A stretch of DNA of 42,309 bases from positions 1 to 42,309 of the forward strand of contig JAUQYB010000140.1 in NCBI GenBank assembly GCA_030837825.1, in the 5' to 3' direction. Positions 1 to 8,223 of this stretch are shown here, in pieces. The notes under the pieces were generated by a model. It did no database searches. It was not told where the DNA came from and saw only the letters and a list, made by a program, of their open reading frames with translations. The translations under genes and the position numbers were made by a program. The first letter of the stretch is position 1; each line of letters starts with the position of its first letter. The DNA is from Albidovulum sp. GTDB taxonomy: Bacteria; Pseudomonadota; Alphaproteobacteria; Rhodobacterales; Rhodobacteraceae.

Positions 1-336
1 GCCCCGGCCGCGCCGGCGGCAGGCGCCGGCCTGCCGGCGGTGCAGGCCCCGGCCGCGGTGCCCGAAGCGCCGCAGGCGGTGACGACTGCGCCGGAGGCGC
101 CCGAGCCCGCGGCTCCGTCCGGGCCCGCGTCGGGAGCGGCGCCCGAAGCCGCGACACCGGCGGCGAGGGCGGTGATCGTGACCGTGCAGCCGGGCTTCAG
201 CCTCTGGCGGATCGCGCGGGAAAACTACGGCGAGGGCTTGCTTTACGTGAAGGTCTTCGAGGCCAACCGCGACCAGATCCGCGATCCGGACCTGATCTAT
301 CCGGGCCAGATCTTCACGGTTCCGGCCGGGGAGTGA
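1..336 (+). CDS. LysM-domain protein, C-terminal part (5' end outside window)
   Basis: The reading frame is open from the first base, so only the C-terminal 111 residues are present. The first ~55 residues are a low-complexity Ala/Pro/Glu-rich linker. It is followed by one LysM module that ends at the C-terminus, recognisable from the V-x-P-G-x-S-L-W-x-I-A opening and the YPGQIFTVP closing strand. LysM modules bind N-acetylglucosamine in peptidoglycan, so the protein probably acts in the periplasm; the missing N-terminus would show whether it has a signal peptide. Its stop codon overlaps the 3' end of the opposing arsR gene by 23 bases. The full domain architecture cannot be judged from this window. 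Confidence 0.8.
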   Translation, partial: APAAPAAGAGLPAVQAPAAVPEAPQAVTTAPEAPEPAAPSGPASGAAPEAATPAARAVIVTVQPGFSLWRIARENYGEGLLYVKVFEANRDQIRDPDLIYPGQIFTVPAGE

Positions 337-667
337 CGGCGCCTGCCGCACCCCGGGGCGTGCAGCAGGCGCAGACCTCGGGGTGGGCGGCGCAGCAGTC
401 GTTGAGAAGGTAGCCGATCACCCCGCCGAGGCCGCGCGCCGAGGCGGCATAGAAGATGTTGCGCGAGGCGCGCCGCGCGGTAACCAGCCCCGCCTGTTCC
501 AGCCCCGCCAGATGAAATGACAGGCGGGAGGCCGAGACGCCGAGGCGGCCGGCAATGTCGCTGGCGGCGAGCCCCTCGGGCCCGGCACCGATCAGAAGCC
601 GCACAAGTTCCAGCCGCGTCGCGTTGGCGAGGGCGGAAAGCGCGGCGAGGGCCTGGCGCTGGTTCAT
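314..667 (-). CDS. arsR: ArsR/SmtB-family metalloregulator
   Basis: A 117-residue winged-helix repressor. The N-terminus ([20 protein letters not shown]) is the usual ArsR opening, and the helix-turn-helix lies at about residues 33-62. The C-terminal tail carries C91-C92, C99 and C101-C102. A CC pair followed by a third Cys in this place resembles the arsenite site of Acidithiobacillus-type ArsR proteins, so As(III)/Sb(III) or another thiophilic ligand is likely; this is inference. The gene is divergent from the Atm1-type exporter at 761, and an inverted repeat of ArsR style lies between them, suggesting autoregulation and control of the exporter. No arsenate reductase or arsenite pump gene is nearby. 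The 3' end overlaps the LysM gene tail to tail. Confidence 0.85.
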   Translation of the reverse strand: MNQRQALAALSALANATRLELVRLLIGAGPEGLAASDIAGRLGVSASRLSFHLAGLEQAGLVTARRASRNIFYAASARGLGGVIGYLLNDCCAAHPEVCACCTPRGAAGAVTPRPEP

Positions 668-676
668 GATTCAACC

Positions 677-694
677 ATTCAAGAACTGTTGAAT
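677..694. promoter_or_regulatory. Candidate ArsR operator
   Basis: ATTCAA-GAACTG-TTGAAT is a perfect 6-bp inverted repeat with a 6-base spacer, 10 bases upstream of the arsR start codon. A third copy of ATTCAA lies at 669-674. Spaced TTCAA/TTGAA arms are typical of ArsR/SmtB operators. The right arm coincides with the -35 hexamer proposed for the exporter gene. Confidence 0.6.
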
Positions 695-717
695 TATTGC
701 CCTTGCTAACCGATACT
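689..717 (+). promoter_or_regulatory. Candidate sigma-70 promoter of the Atm1-type exporter
   Basis: TTGAAT (689-694), a 17-base spacer and GATACT (712-717) lie about 44 bases upstream of the exporter ATG. The -35 element is the right arm of the ArsR-like inverted repeat, so repressor binding would directly block RNA polymerase. Assigned from sequence only. Confidence 0.45.
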
Positions 718-760
718 CGCTCTGCGATCAAGCGCCGGGACGGGCGACGGAAGGCAGGCC

Positions 761-2677
761 ATGACCCCCACCCAACCACCTCTCGACGGCTGGCGGCGCA
801 GTGCGCGCACGCTGAGGCGCGTGGCGCCCTATCTCTGGCCCGAGGGCGAGGGCTGGGTGAAGCGGCGGGTGGTGCTGTCGCTTCTGGCGCTGATCGCGGC
901 CAAGGTGGTCTCGGTGACCACGCCCTTTCTCTACAAGGCGGCGGTGGATGCGCTCGCGGGCGAGGCGCGGGCCGACACCTGGCTTCTGGCGCTCGGCGCG
1001 GTGGCGCTGACCGTGGCCTACGGCGTGGCGCGGGTGGGCGCCATCGGCTTCAACGAGCTGCGCGACGTGATCTTCGTGCGCGTCGGCCAGCGGGCGCTCC
1101 GGCGGCTGGCGCTGGAGACCTTCACCCATATCCACCGCCTGTCGATGCGCTACCACATCACCCGCAAGACCGGCGGCCTGTCCCGCATCATCGAGCGCGG
1201 GGTGAAGGGCGTCGAGTTCCTCTTGCGCTTCATGCTGCTGTCGGTGGGCCCGCTGATCCTCGAGCTGACGATGGTGACGGTGATCTTCGCGCTGGCCTTC
1301 GACTGGCGCTATGCCGCCGTCGTGCTGGTGACGATCGCGCTCTACGTCGCCTACACCTTCAAGGTGACCGAGATGCGGGTGAAGATCCGCCGCCGGATGA
1401 ACGAGCAGGACACCGACGCCAACCAGAAGGCGGTCGATTCGCTCCTCAACTTCGAGACGGTGAAGTATTTCGGCGCCGAGGCGCGCGAGGCCGCCCGCTA
1501 CGACGCGGCGATGGCGGGCTACGAGGCGGCGGCGGTCAAGACCGGGCAGTCGCTGTCGGCTCTGAACTTCGGCCAGGCCTTCCTGATCAATGCCGGGCTC
1601 ATCGTCGTCATGGTGATGGCGGCCGCGGGGGTGCAGTCCGGCGCGCTGACCGTGGGCGACTTCGTCATGGTCAACGCCTACATGATCCAGATCACCATGC
1701 CGCTGAACTTCCTCGGCACCGTCTACCGCGAGATCAGGCAGGCGCTGGTCGACATGGGCGACATGTTCGACCTCCTCGACCAGCCGGCCGAGATCACCGA
1801 CCGGCCCGGCGCGCCCGACCTCGTGGTCCGGGGCGGCGAGGTGGAGCTGGACGACGTGCATTTCGCCTACGATGCCGCGCGGCCGATCCTGAAGGGCGTG
1901 AGCCTCAAGGTCGGCGCCGGCGAGACGGTGGCGATCGTCGGCCCCTCCGGCTCCGGCAAGTCGACGATCGGCCGGCTGCTCTTTCGTTTCTACGACGTGA
2001 CCGGCGGCAAGCTCAGGATCGACGGGCAGGACCTGCGCGACATCACTCAGGATTCGCTCCACGCGCAGATCGGCGTGGTGCCGCAGGATACCGTGCTCTT
2101 CAACGACACGATCCACTACAACATCGCCTACGGCCGCCCCGAGGCATCGCGCCAGGAGCTGATCGCGGCGGCGAAGGCGGCGAAGATCCACGACTTCATC
2201 CTGTCGCTGCCGGAAGGGTATGAAACCCGCGTCGGCGAACGCGGGCTGAAGCTCTCGGGCGGCGAGAAGCAGCGGGTGGGGATCGCCCGGACGATCCTGA
2301 AGAACCCGCCGATCCTCCTGCTCGACGAGGCGACCTCGGCGCTCGACACCCAGACCGAGCGCGACATCCAGGAAAGCCTCGCCGAGATGAGCGAGGGGCG
2401 CACCGTCATCACCATCGCGCATCGACTCTCCACCCTCGCCGAGGCCGACCGGATCGTCGTGCTGGAACAGGGCCGGATCGTCGAGGAGGGGCGGCACGAG
2501 GCGCTGCTGGCCCGCGGCGGACGCTATGCCGCGATGTGGGCCCGCCAGTCCTCGGGCGAGGACGACGATGGCGGCGAGCGCATCCCGCGGCCGAAGATTC
2601 CCGTGGACGGGCCGGAGGAGATGTCGGACGTGGCTCCGGGCGGCCGCTGGCGGCAGGTCCTGCCGCACGGATCGTGA
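761..2677 (+). CDS. atm1: Atm1/ABCB7-type ABC exporter, fused permease and ATPase
   Basis: A 638-residue half-transporter: six predicted membrane helices over about residues 40-320, then a nucleotide-binding domain with Walker A GPSGSGKST near residue 394, signature LSGGEKQR near 499 and Walker B ILLLDEATSALD near 518. The membrane-domain segment AVDSLLNFETVKYFGAE is the hallmark of the mitochondrial Atm1/ABCB7 and bacterial heavy-metal exporter subfamily. Such proteins export glutathione-linked sulfur or metal conjugates and act as homodimers in the inner membrane. The ATG at 761 is preceded by a weak GAAGG-type ribosome binding site. The divergent arsR and shared operator suggest metal- or metalloid-responsive expression, which is inferred. 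The ~40-residue C-terminal tail is polar and charged. Confidence 0.9.
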   Translation: MTPTQPPLDGWRRSARTLRRVAPYLWPEGEGWVKRRVVLSLLALIAAKVVSVTTPFLYKAAVDALAGEARADTWLLALGAVALTVAYGVARVGAIGFNELRDVIFVRVGQRALRRLALETFTHIHRLSMRYHITRKTGGLSRIIERGVKGVEFLLRFMLLSVGPLILELTMVTVIFALAFDWRYAAVVLVTIALYVAYTFKVTEMRVKIRRRMNEQDTDANQKAVDSLLNFETVKYFGAEAREAARYDAAMAGYEAAAVKTGQSLSALNFGQAFLINAGLIVVMVMAAAGVQSGALTVGDFVMVNAYMIQITMPLNFLGTVYREIRQALVDMGDMFDLLDQPAEITDRPGAPDLVVRGGEVELDDVHFAYDAARPILKGVSLKVGAGETVAIVGPSGSGKSTIGRLLFRFYDVTGGKLRIDGQDLRDITQDSLHAQIGVVPQDTVLFNDTIHYNIAYGRPEASRQELIAAAKAAKIHDFILSLPEGYETRVGERGLKLSGGEKQRVGIARTILKNPPILLLDEATSALDTQTERDIQESLAEMSEGRTVITIAHRLSTLAEADRIVVLEQGRIVEEGRHEALLARGGRYAAMWARQSSGEDDDGGERIPRPKIPVDGPEEMSDVAPGGRWRQVLPHGS

Positions 2678-2691
2678 CCGGCCCGCCGCAC

Positions 2692-2719
2692 TTGGCAAGC
2701 CTGACGCTTCCCGTGTAAG
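2692..2719 (+). promoter_or_regulatory. Possible promoter of yfgM-bamB-der
   Basis: TTGGCA (2692-2697), a 16-base spacer and TGTAAG (2714-2719) lie in the 94-base gap between the exporter stop and the yfgM-like start. It is the best sigma-70-like match in that gap, but the hexamers are degenerate. Confidence 0.3.
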
Positions 2720-2771
2720 ACGGGCCGGAATACGGGACGCCCGCGAAGGCCCCGTCGGGTGGGAGAGCCGC

Positions 2772-3440
2772 GTGAGCGAGACCGACAGTTTCATCGACGA
2801 AGTCACCGAGGAAGTGCGCCGCGACAAGCTCTTCGCGGTCTTCCGCAAGTACGGCTGGATCGGCATCGCGGCGGTGATCCTCATCGTCGGGGGCGCCGCC
2901 TGGGTCGAATGGCAGAAGGTCCGCACCCGCACCTCGGCAGAGGCCTTCGGTGACGCCGTGATGGCCGCGCTCGACAGCGACGATCCGGCGGCGCGGGTGG
3001 CGGCCCTCGACGCCGTGGCGGCGGCAGGGCCGGGCGATGCCGCGGTCCGCACCGCACTGACACAGTTCCTTGCCGCCGACGAGGCGCTGCGGGGCGGCGA
3101 CCGCGCCGGCGCGCTGGCCCGGCTCGAGACGCTCGCGGCCGAACCGGCCCTGCCCGACGACTACCGCCAGTTGGCGCGGCTGAAGGCCGTGATCCTGGCA
3201 GGGCCCTCGATGGCGGCGGCGGAGCGCGACGCCGCGCTGGCCGAGCTTGCCCAGCCCGGCGCGCCCTTCCGCGCCCTGGCGATGGAACAGCAGGCCATCG
3301 CGCTGATGGCCGACGGCAGGACCGACGAGGCGATCGCGCTCGCCCGCCAGGTGCTTCAGGAACCGGACGCGACCCCCGGCTTGCAACGGCGGGTGACGCA
3401 GTTGATTGTGGCGCTGGGCGGTGATCCGGACGCGGGCTGA
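2772..3440 (+). CDS. yfgM: YfgM-like tetratricopeptide membrane protein
   Basis: The GTG at 2772 (MSETDSFIDEVTEEVRRDKL) is chosen because it gives the standard family N-terminus and follows a GGGAG ribosome binding site; the frame is open further upstream but does not look like protein. The 222-residue product has a short cytoplasmic N-terminus, one membrane anchor at about residues 29-47 and a periplasmic Ala-rich TPR-like domain. In E. coli, YfgM is anchored near SecYEG and PpiD and works with periplasmic chaperones. The order yfgM-bamB-der is the same as in E. coli, which supports the call strongly; the exact role in Alphaproteobacteria is less well established. Confidence 0.8.
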   Translation: MSETDSFIDEVTEEVRRDKLFAVFRKYGWIGIAAVILIVGGAAWVEWQKVRTRTSAEAFGDAVMAALDSDDPAARVAALDAVAAAGPGDAAVRTALTQFLAADEALRGGDRAGALARLETLAAEPALPDDYRQLARLKAVILAGPSMAAAERDAALAELAQPGAPFRALAMEQQAIALMADGRTDEAIALARQVLQEPDATPGLQRRVTQLIVALGGDPDAG

Positions 3441-3491
3441 CCGCCCGATCGGGGCCGGGAACCGGGACGTGACGAGGAAAGGGGCAGGCAG

Positions 3492-4820
3492 GTGAGACTT
3501 TCGCAGGGATTCGGGGCGCTCGCGGCGCTCGCCATCATCGCCGGCTGCACCGAGCGCGAACCCGTGCTGGAGGGCGTGCGGCAGGATCCGCGCACCGCCG
3601 TCATCGGGGCGGAGCCCGCGCCCGACGCGCTGGCGCCGAAGCCGGTGGCGGCCGCCCCGATCGCGTTGCCGGCTGCGCAGGGCAATGCCGACTGGACGGC
3701 GCGGGCCGGCAACGCCGCCCATCACATCGCGCATGCCGCCCTGCCGGGGCCGCTTTCGCCGCTCTGGTCCGCATCGATCGGCGCGGGCGACGGGCGCAAG
3801 AACCGCATCACCGCCGATCCGGTCGTGGCCGGCGGCCGCGTCTTCGCGCTCGACGCCGACACCACCGTGACCGCGACCGGCACCAATGGCGCGACGCTCT
3901 GGCAGGTGGACCTCACGCCCGCCGCCGACCGGGCGGGCGAGGCCTCGGGCGGCGGCATCGCCTTCGGCGAGGGGCGCGTCTTCGTCACCACCGGCTTTGG
4001 CGAGCTTGTGGCGCTCGACCCTGCCAGCGGCGCCGTCGCCTGGCGCCAGCGTTTCGATGCCTCGGTGGGCGGCGCACCGGCGGTTTCCGACGGCCGCGTC
4101 TATGTCGTGGCGCGCGACGCCTCGGCCTGGGCGGTCAGGGCCTCGGACGGCAAGGTGGAATGGACCGTGCCCGGCACGCCGTCCCCGGCCGGCGTGATGG
4201 GGGTGGCGGCGCCCGCGGTCGATGCGCGCCAGGTGATTTTCCCCTTCTCTTCCGGCCAGATGCTCGCGGTGGCGAAAGACAGCGGCACCGGCCTCTGGGG
4301 CGCCCATGTCGCGGGTCAGCGCCGCGGTCGTGCCTATGCCGCCTATTCGGACCTCACCGGCGATCCGGTGATCGCCGACGGCGTGGTCTACGCCGGCACC
4401 TCGGCCGGGCGGCTTTCGGCGGTGAACGCCGACACCGGCCAGACCCTCTGGTCGGCGCGCGACGGCGCGCTGAGCCCGGTGGCGGTGGCGGGCGGATCGG
4501 TCTTCCTGGTCAACGACGAGGATCAGCTTGTCAGGCTGAACGCTTCCACCGGCGACGACATCTGGCGCGTGGACATGCCCTACTTCACCCGCGACAAGGA
4601 CCGGCGTCGTCGCGCCATCGTCGCCCACTACGGCCCCGTCCTCGCCGGCGGGCGGCTGATCCTCGCCTCGTCGGACGGGCTGATCCGCATTTTCGATCCC
4701 GCCTCGGGCGCGCTCGTCGCCACGGCGGAGCTTCCGGGCGGTGCCGCCTCGGCCCCGGCGGTGGCGGGCGGTGTGCTCTACGTCGTCACCCGGGACGGGA
4801 AGCTTCGGGCTTTCCGCTGA
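3492..4820 (+). CDS. bamB: Outer-membrane assembly lipoprotein BamB
   Basis: A 442-residue lipoprotein starting with GTG. The signal peptide ends in a lipobox (AIIAGC, lipidated Cys19), followed by a ~50-residue Ala/Pro-rich linker and then a PQQ-type beta-propeller with repeated A-x-x-G-x-x-W blades (LWSASIG, LWQVDL, VAWRQRF, VEWTVPG, LWSARDG). BamB sits on the inner face of the outer membrane and helps BamA fold beta-barrel proteins. It is somewhat longer than the E. coli protein (392 residues), mostly because of the linker. It lies 51 bases after the yfgM-like gene and 45 before der. Confidence 0.9.
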   Translation: MRLSQGFGALAALAIIAGCTEREPVLEGVRQDPRTAVIGAEPAPDALAPKPVAAAPIALPAAQGNADWTARAGNAAHHIAHAALPGPLSPLWSASIGAGDGRKNRITADPVVAGGRVFALDADTTVTATGTNGATLWQVDLTPAADRAGEASGGGIAFGEGRVFVTTGFGELVALDPASGAVAWRQRFDASVGGAPAVSDGRVYVVARDASAWAVRASDGKVEWTVPGTPSPAGVMGVAAPAVDARQVIFPFSSGQMLAVAKDSGTGLWGAHVAGQRRGRAYAAYSDLTGDPVIADGVVYAGTSAGRLSAVNADTGQTLWSARDGALSPVAVAGGSVFLVNDEDQLVRLNASTGDDIWRVDMPYFTRDKDRRRRAIVAHYGPVLAGGRLILASSDGLIRIFDPASGALVATAELPGGAASAPAVAGGVLYVVTRDGKLRAFR

Positions 4821-4865
4821 GGGCAAACCCGTGTATGCGGGCGGCTTCGCAGCAGGAAGAACCGC

Positions 4866-6326
4866 ATGAGCTTCACCCTCGCCATCGTCGGGCGGCCGAA
4901 CGTCGGCAAGTCGACGCTGTTCAACCGGCTGGTCGGCAGGAAGCTGGCGCTGGTCGACGACCAGCCCGGCGTCACCCGCGACCTGCGCGAGGGCGACGCG
5001 AAGCTGCACGACCTGCGCTTCATCGCCATCGACTCGGCCGGGCTCGAGGACGTCACCGATGACAGCCTCCAGGGCCGGATGCGGCGTCTGACCGAACGGG
5101 CGGTTGAACTGGCCGACGTCTGCCTCTTCGTCATCGACGCGCGGGCGGGTGTGACGGCGCAGGACCGCACCTTCGCCGACATCCTCAGGAAGAAGAACGC
5201 CCATGTGATCCTCGCCGCCAACAAGGCCGAGGGCAACGCCGGCGAGGCGGGCGTGCTCGACGCCTGGTCGCTGGGCCTCGGCGAGCCGGTGCGGCTTTCG
5301 GCCGAGCATGGCGAGGGCTTCGACGAGCTTTATCACATCCTCCGGCCGATCGCCGAGGAGGTGGAGGCGAAGGCCGCCGCCCACGCGCCCGAGACCGATG
5401 TCGACGTCACCGACGAGACGGCGGAGGAGGGGCCGCGCAAGCCGACGAAGGACCGGCCGCTCCAGATCGCGGTCATCGGCCGCCCCAATGCCGGCAAGTC
5501 GACGCTGATCAACCGGATCGTCGGCGAGGAGCGGCTGCTGACCGGGCCGGAGGCCGGGATCACCCGCGACGCGATCTCGGTCGCCGCCGACTACATGGGC
5601 ACGCCGGTGCGCATCTTCGATACCGCCGGCATGAGGAAACGCGCGAAGGTCGTTGACAAGCTTGAGAAACTGTCGGTTGCCGACGCGCTCCGCGCGGTCC
5701 GTTTCGCCGAGGTCGTGGTGGTCCTTCTCGACGCCGGCATCCCGTTCGAGCAGCAGGACCTCAGGATTGCCGATTTCGCCGAGACCGAGGGCCGTGCCGT
5801 CGTCGTCGCGGTGAACAAGTGGGATCTGGAAGAGGACAAGACCGAGAAGCTGAAGGAACTGCGAGAGGCCTTCGAGCGGCTCCTGCCGCAACTGAAGGGC
5901 GCGCCGCTGGTGACCGTCTCGGCCAGGACCGGCCGCGGGCTCGACCGGCTGAATGCCGCGATCCTCAAGGCCTATGAGGTCTGGAACCGCCGCATCACCA
6001 CCGCGAAGTTGAACCAGTGGCTCGGCGCGATGACCGAGGCGCATCCGCCCCCCGCGCCGGGCGGACGCCGGATCAAGCTGCGCTACATGACCCAGGTGAA
6101 GACGCGGCCCCCCGCCTTCGTCGTCATGTGCAGCCATGCCGACAAGCTGCCGGAAAGCTATTCTCGCTATCTCGTCAATGGTTTGCGTGCCGACTTTGAG
6201 ATGCCCGGCACGCCGGTGCGGCTGACCTTCCGCGACCAGGGCGACAAGAACCCGTTCAAGGACCGCAAGAAATCCACGCCCTCGCGGCTGAGAAAACACA
6301 CCGGAAGGGCCGTGAGGAAGGCCTGA
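4866..6326 (+). CDS. der: Ribosome-biogenesis GTPase Der (EngA)
   Basis: Two tandem GTPase domains and a C-terminal KH-like domain define Der, which assembles the 50S subunit. G1 motifs are GRPNVGKST (residues 9-17) and GRPNAGKST (about 205-213). The second domain has the normal NKWD specificity motif, while the first reads [15 protein letters not shown] is the switch II region of domain 2. The KH-like domain covers about residues 375-465 and the basic tail ends [11 protein letters not shown]. At 486 residues the length is normal. It is the last gene of the yfgM-bamB-der unit; a hairpin repeat follows immediately. Confidence 0.97.
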   Translation: MSFTLAIVGRPNVGKSTLFNRLVGRKLALVDDQPGVTRDLREGDAKLHDLRFIAIDSAGLEDVTDDSLQGRMRRLTERAVELADVCLFVIDARAGVTAQDRTFADILRKKNAHVILAANKAEGNAGEAGVLDAWSLGLGEPVRLSAEHGEGFDELYHILRPIAEEVEAKAAAHAPETDVDVTDETAEEGPRKPTKDRPLQIAVIGRPNAGKSTLINRIVGEERLLTGPEAGITRDAISVAADYMGTPVRIFDTAGMRKRAKVVDKLEKLSVADALRAVRFAEVVVVLLDAGIPFEQQDLRIADFAETEGRAVVVAVNKWDLEEDKTEKLKELREAFERLLPQLKGAPLVTVSARTGRGLDRLNAAILKAYEVWNRRITTAKLNQWLGAMTEAHPPPAPGGRRIKLRYMTQVKTRPPAFVVMCSHADKLPESYSRYLVNGLRADFEMPGTPVRLTFRDQGDKNPFKDRKKSTPSRLRKHTGRAVRKA

Positions 6327-6327
6327 G

Positions 6328-6376
6328 CTTCTTCGTTGCCCAAATACCCTCGGGGGTGCGGGGGTGAAACCCCCGC
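6328..6376 (+). repeat. Dispersed hairpin repeat, copy 1 (also a likely terminator)
   Basis: Begins 2 bases after der and lies between the convergent der and serS genes. It has a conserved left part (CTTCTTCGTTG, CAAATACCC, then a run of G) and a perfect 7-bp hairpin, GCGGGGG-TGAAA-CCCCCGC at 6358-6376. The same left part recurs at 11930 and 21899. It has no T-run, so if it stops transcription it does so by the stem alone, possibly in both directions. Confidence 0.65.
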
Positions 6377-6405
6377 TGCCCGTGAACCGCCTCCGCCCGC
6401 TGCTG

Positions 6406-7701
6406 TCAGACCAGTTGCCCGTCGGGCGTCAGCCGGCCCTTGCCGCCAAGCCAGGGCGACAACGCCTGCGGCAGCACGACGCCGCCGTCCCCGGTCTGGC
6501 CGTTTTCCAGCACGGCGATGAGGCAGCGCCCCACCGCAAGGCCCGAGCCGTTGAGCGTATGGACGAACTCCGGCCTGGCCGCGCCGGCCGGCCGGTAGCG
6601 CGCATTCATCCGCCGCGCCTGGAAGTCGCCGCAGACCGAGACCGAGGAGATCTCGCGGTAGCGGTTCTGCCCGGGCAGCCAGACTTCCAGATCATGCGTC
6701 TTCTGCGCGCCGAAGCCCATGTCGCCGGTGCAGAGCACGATGGTGCGGTAGGGCAGGCCCAGTCGCTCCAGCACCGCCTCGGCGCAGCGGGTCATGCGCG
6801 CGTGTTCGTCAAGCGAGGTCTCGGGCGTGGTGATCGACACCATCTCGACCTTCTCGAACTGGTGCTGGCGGAGCATCCCGGCGGTGTCCTTGCCGGCGCT
6901 GCCGGCCTCGGACCGGAAGCACTGGGTATGGGCGGTCATCCGGATCGGCAGCGCCGCCTCGTCGAGGATATCGCCCGCGACGGTGTTGGTGAGCGTGACC
7001 TCGGATGTCGGGATCAGCCACCAGCCGTTGGTCGTCTGATAGCTGTCCTCGGCGAATTTCGGCAACTGGTTGGTGCCCACCATCGCCTCGTCCTTGACGA
7101 GAACCGGCGTCCAGGTCTCTGTCAGCCCGTGTTCGGCCACATGCAGGTCGAGCATGAACTGCGCAAGCGCGCGGTGGATGCGCGCGACCGCGCCCCTGAG
7201 GAGGACGAAGCGCGCCCCCGAAAGCTTTGCGGCGGTGGCGAAATCCATCCCCGGCTTCACTCCGGCGATCTCGTAATGCTCCACCGGCCTGAAGCCGAAG
7301 GCCTTCGGTTCCCCCCAGCGGCGGAGCTCGACGTTGTCCTCCTCGCCCGCGCCCTCGGGCACCTCGTCGAGCGGCAGGTTGGGGATCGAGAGCAGGAGGT
7401 CGCGCAGCCTGCCATCCTCGACCGCCGCCTCGTCGGTGAGCCGCGCCACCTCGGCCTTCTTCTCGGCCACCAGCGCGCGGAGCCGTTCGAATTCCGCCTC
7501 CTCGCCCCTCGCCCTGGCCGCCCCCACCTCCTTCGAGGCGGCGTTCTGGGCGGCCTGGGCGGTTTCGGCGGCAAGGATCCGGGCGCGACGCCTTTCGTCG
7601 ATGGCAAGGATTTCCGCCGATATCGGCGCCACTGCGGGCCGGCGGGCGAGCCGGGCGTCGAACGCGGCGGGGTTGTCGCGGATGGCGCGGATGTCGTGCA
7701 T
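6406..7701 (-). CDS. serS: Seryl-tRNA synthetase
   Basis: A 431-residue class II synthetase charging tRNA-Ser (and tRNA-Sec where present). An N-terminal coiled-coil tRNA-binding arm spans about residues 25-105, rich in Ala, Arg and Glu. The catalytic domain has motif 2 around [20 protein letters not shown] and motif 3 at [18 protein letters not shown]. The segment [20 protein letters not shown] is the SerRS signature, with V-S-V replacing the more common C-S-N. The length is normal. It is transcribed away from yajC and is convergent with der. Confidence 0.97.
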   Translation of the reverse strand: MHDIRAIRDNPAAFDARLARRPAVAPISAEILAIDERRRARILAAETAQAAQNAASKEVGAARARGEEAEFERLRALVAEKKAEVARLTDEAAVEDGRLRDLLLSIPNLPLDEVPEGAGEEDNVELRRWGEPKAFGFRPVEHYEIAGVKPGMDFATAAKLSGARFVLLRGAVARIHRALAQFMLDLHVAEHGLTETWTPVLVKDEAMVGTNQLPKFAEDSYQTTNGWWLIPTSEVTLTNTVAGDILDEAALPIRMTAHTQCFRSEAGSAGKDTAGMLRQHQFEKVEMVSITTPETSLDEHARMTRCAEAVLERLGLPYRTIVLCTGDMGFGAQKTHDLEVWLPGQNRYREISSVSVCGDFQARRMNARYRPAGAARPEFVHTLNGSGLAVGRCLIAVLENGQTGDGGVVLPQALSPWLGGKGRLTPDGQLV

Positions 7702-7783
7702 GTCTGACCTCTGAGGCTCGTCCGGCGGGGTTATGCCCGATCGCCCGGCGAAAGGGAACGGCCCGCGTCGCCCGCTCGCCGCC

Positions 7784-7810
7784 TTGCAAACAGGCCCCGC
7801 CGCCTATAGG
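7784..7810 (+). promoter_or_regulatory. Candidate promoter of yajC-secDF
   Basis: TTGCAA at 7784-7789 and TATAGG at 7805-7810, separated by 15 bases (16 if the -35 is read one base earlier), lie 55 bases upstream of the yajC start in the divergent serS/yajC gap. The spacing is short for sigma-70, so confidence is limited. Confidence 0.35.
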
Positions 7811-7864
7811 TTCCGGCGCGACCGACAGGGCGGACCAGCGCCCCCCATCCAGAAGGACGCATTC

Positions 7865-8194
7865 ATGCTCATTACTCCCGCCTATGCCCAGGCCGCGGGC
7901 GGCGCCGGCGCCGTGGTGCAGTTCCTGCCGCTGATCCTGATCTTCCTGATCATGTATTTCCTGATGATCCGGCCGCAGCAGAAGAAGATGAAGGAGCACA
8001 GGGCGATGGTCGAGGCGCTCAGGCGGGGCGATCAGGTCGTCACCCAGGGCGGCATCATCGGCAAGGTGACGCGCGTCAAGGACGGCGAGAGCGAGATCGA
8101 GGTGGAGATCGCCGACGGCGTGAAGGTGCGCGTCGTGCGTTCCACCATCACCCAGGTCCTGTCCAGGACCGAGCCGGCCGCAAACGCCGGCTGA
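7865..8194 (+). CDS. yajC: Sec translocon accessory protein YajC
   Basis: The ATG at 7865 follows AGAAGGA and gives a 109-residue product, the normal size; an upstream in-frame ATG at 7733 would add unrelated sequence. There is a short N-terminus (MLITPAYAQAAGG), one membrane helix at about residues 18-37 and the family hallmark MIRPQQKKMKEH just after it. The following cytoplasmic SH3-like domain contains GDQVVTQGGIIGKV. YajC associates with SecDF next to SecYEG in the inner membrane. Together with secD and secF it forms the usual yajC-secD-secF unit. Confidence 0.96.
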   Translation: MLITPAYAQAAGGAGAVVQFLPLILIFLIMYFLMIRPQQKKMKEHRAMVEALRRGDQVVTQGGIIGKVTRVKDGESEIEVEIADGVKVRVVRSTITQVLSRTEPAANAG

Positions 8195-8223
8195 GGCCGG
8201 TCCCCACCGCCCGAGAGCCGAGA

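Noticed and set aside
314..2677. A classical arsenic resistance operon
   Set aside because: Only an ArsR-type regulator is present; there is no arsC, arsB/acr3 or arsH, and the ABC gene is of the Atm1 type.
2409..6299. A 1296-codon open frame on the minus strand opposite yfgM, bamB and der
   Set aside because: It is a mirror of the codon bias of the three genes on the other strand. The translation is Arg/Gly/His/Asp-rich without any domain, and crosses gene boundaries.
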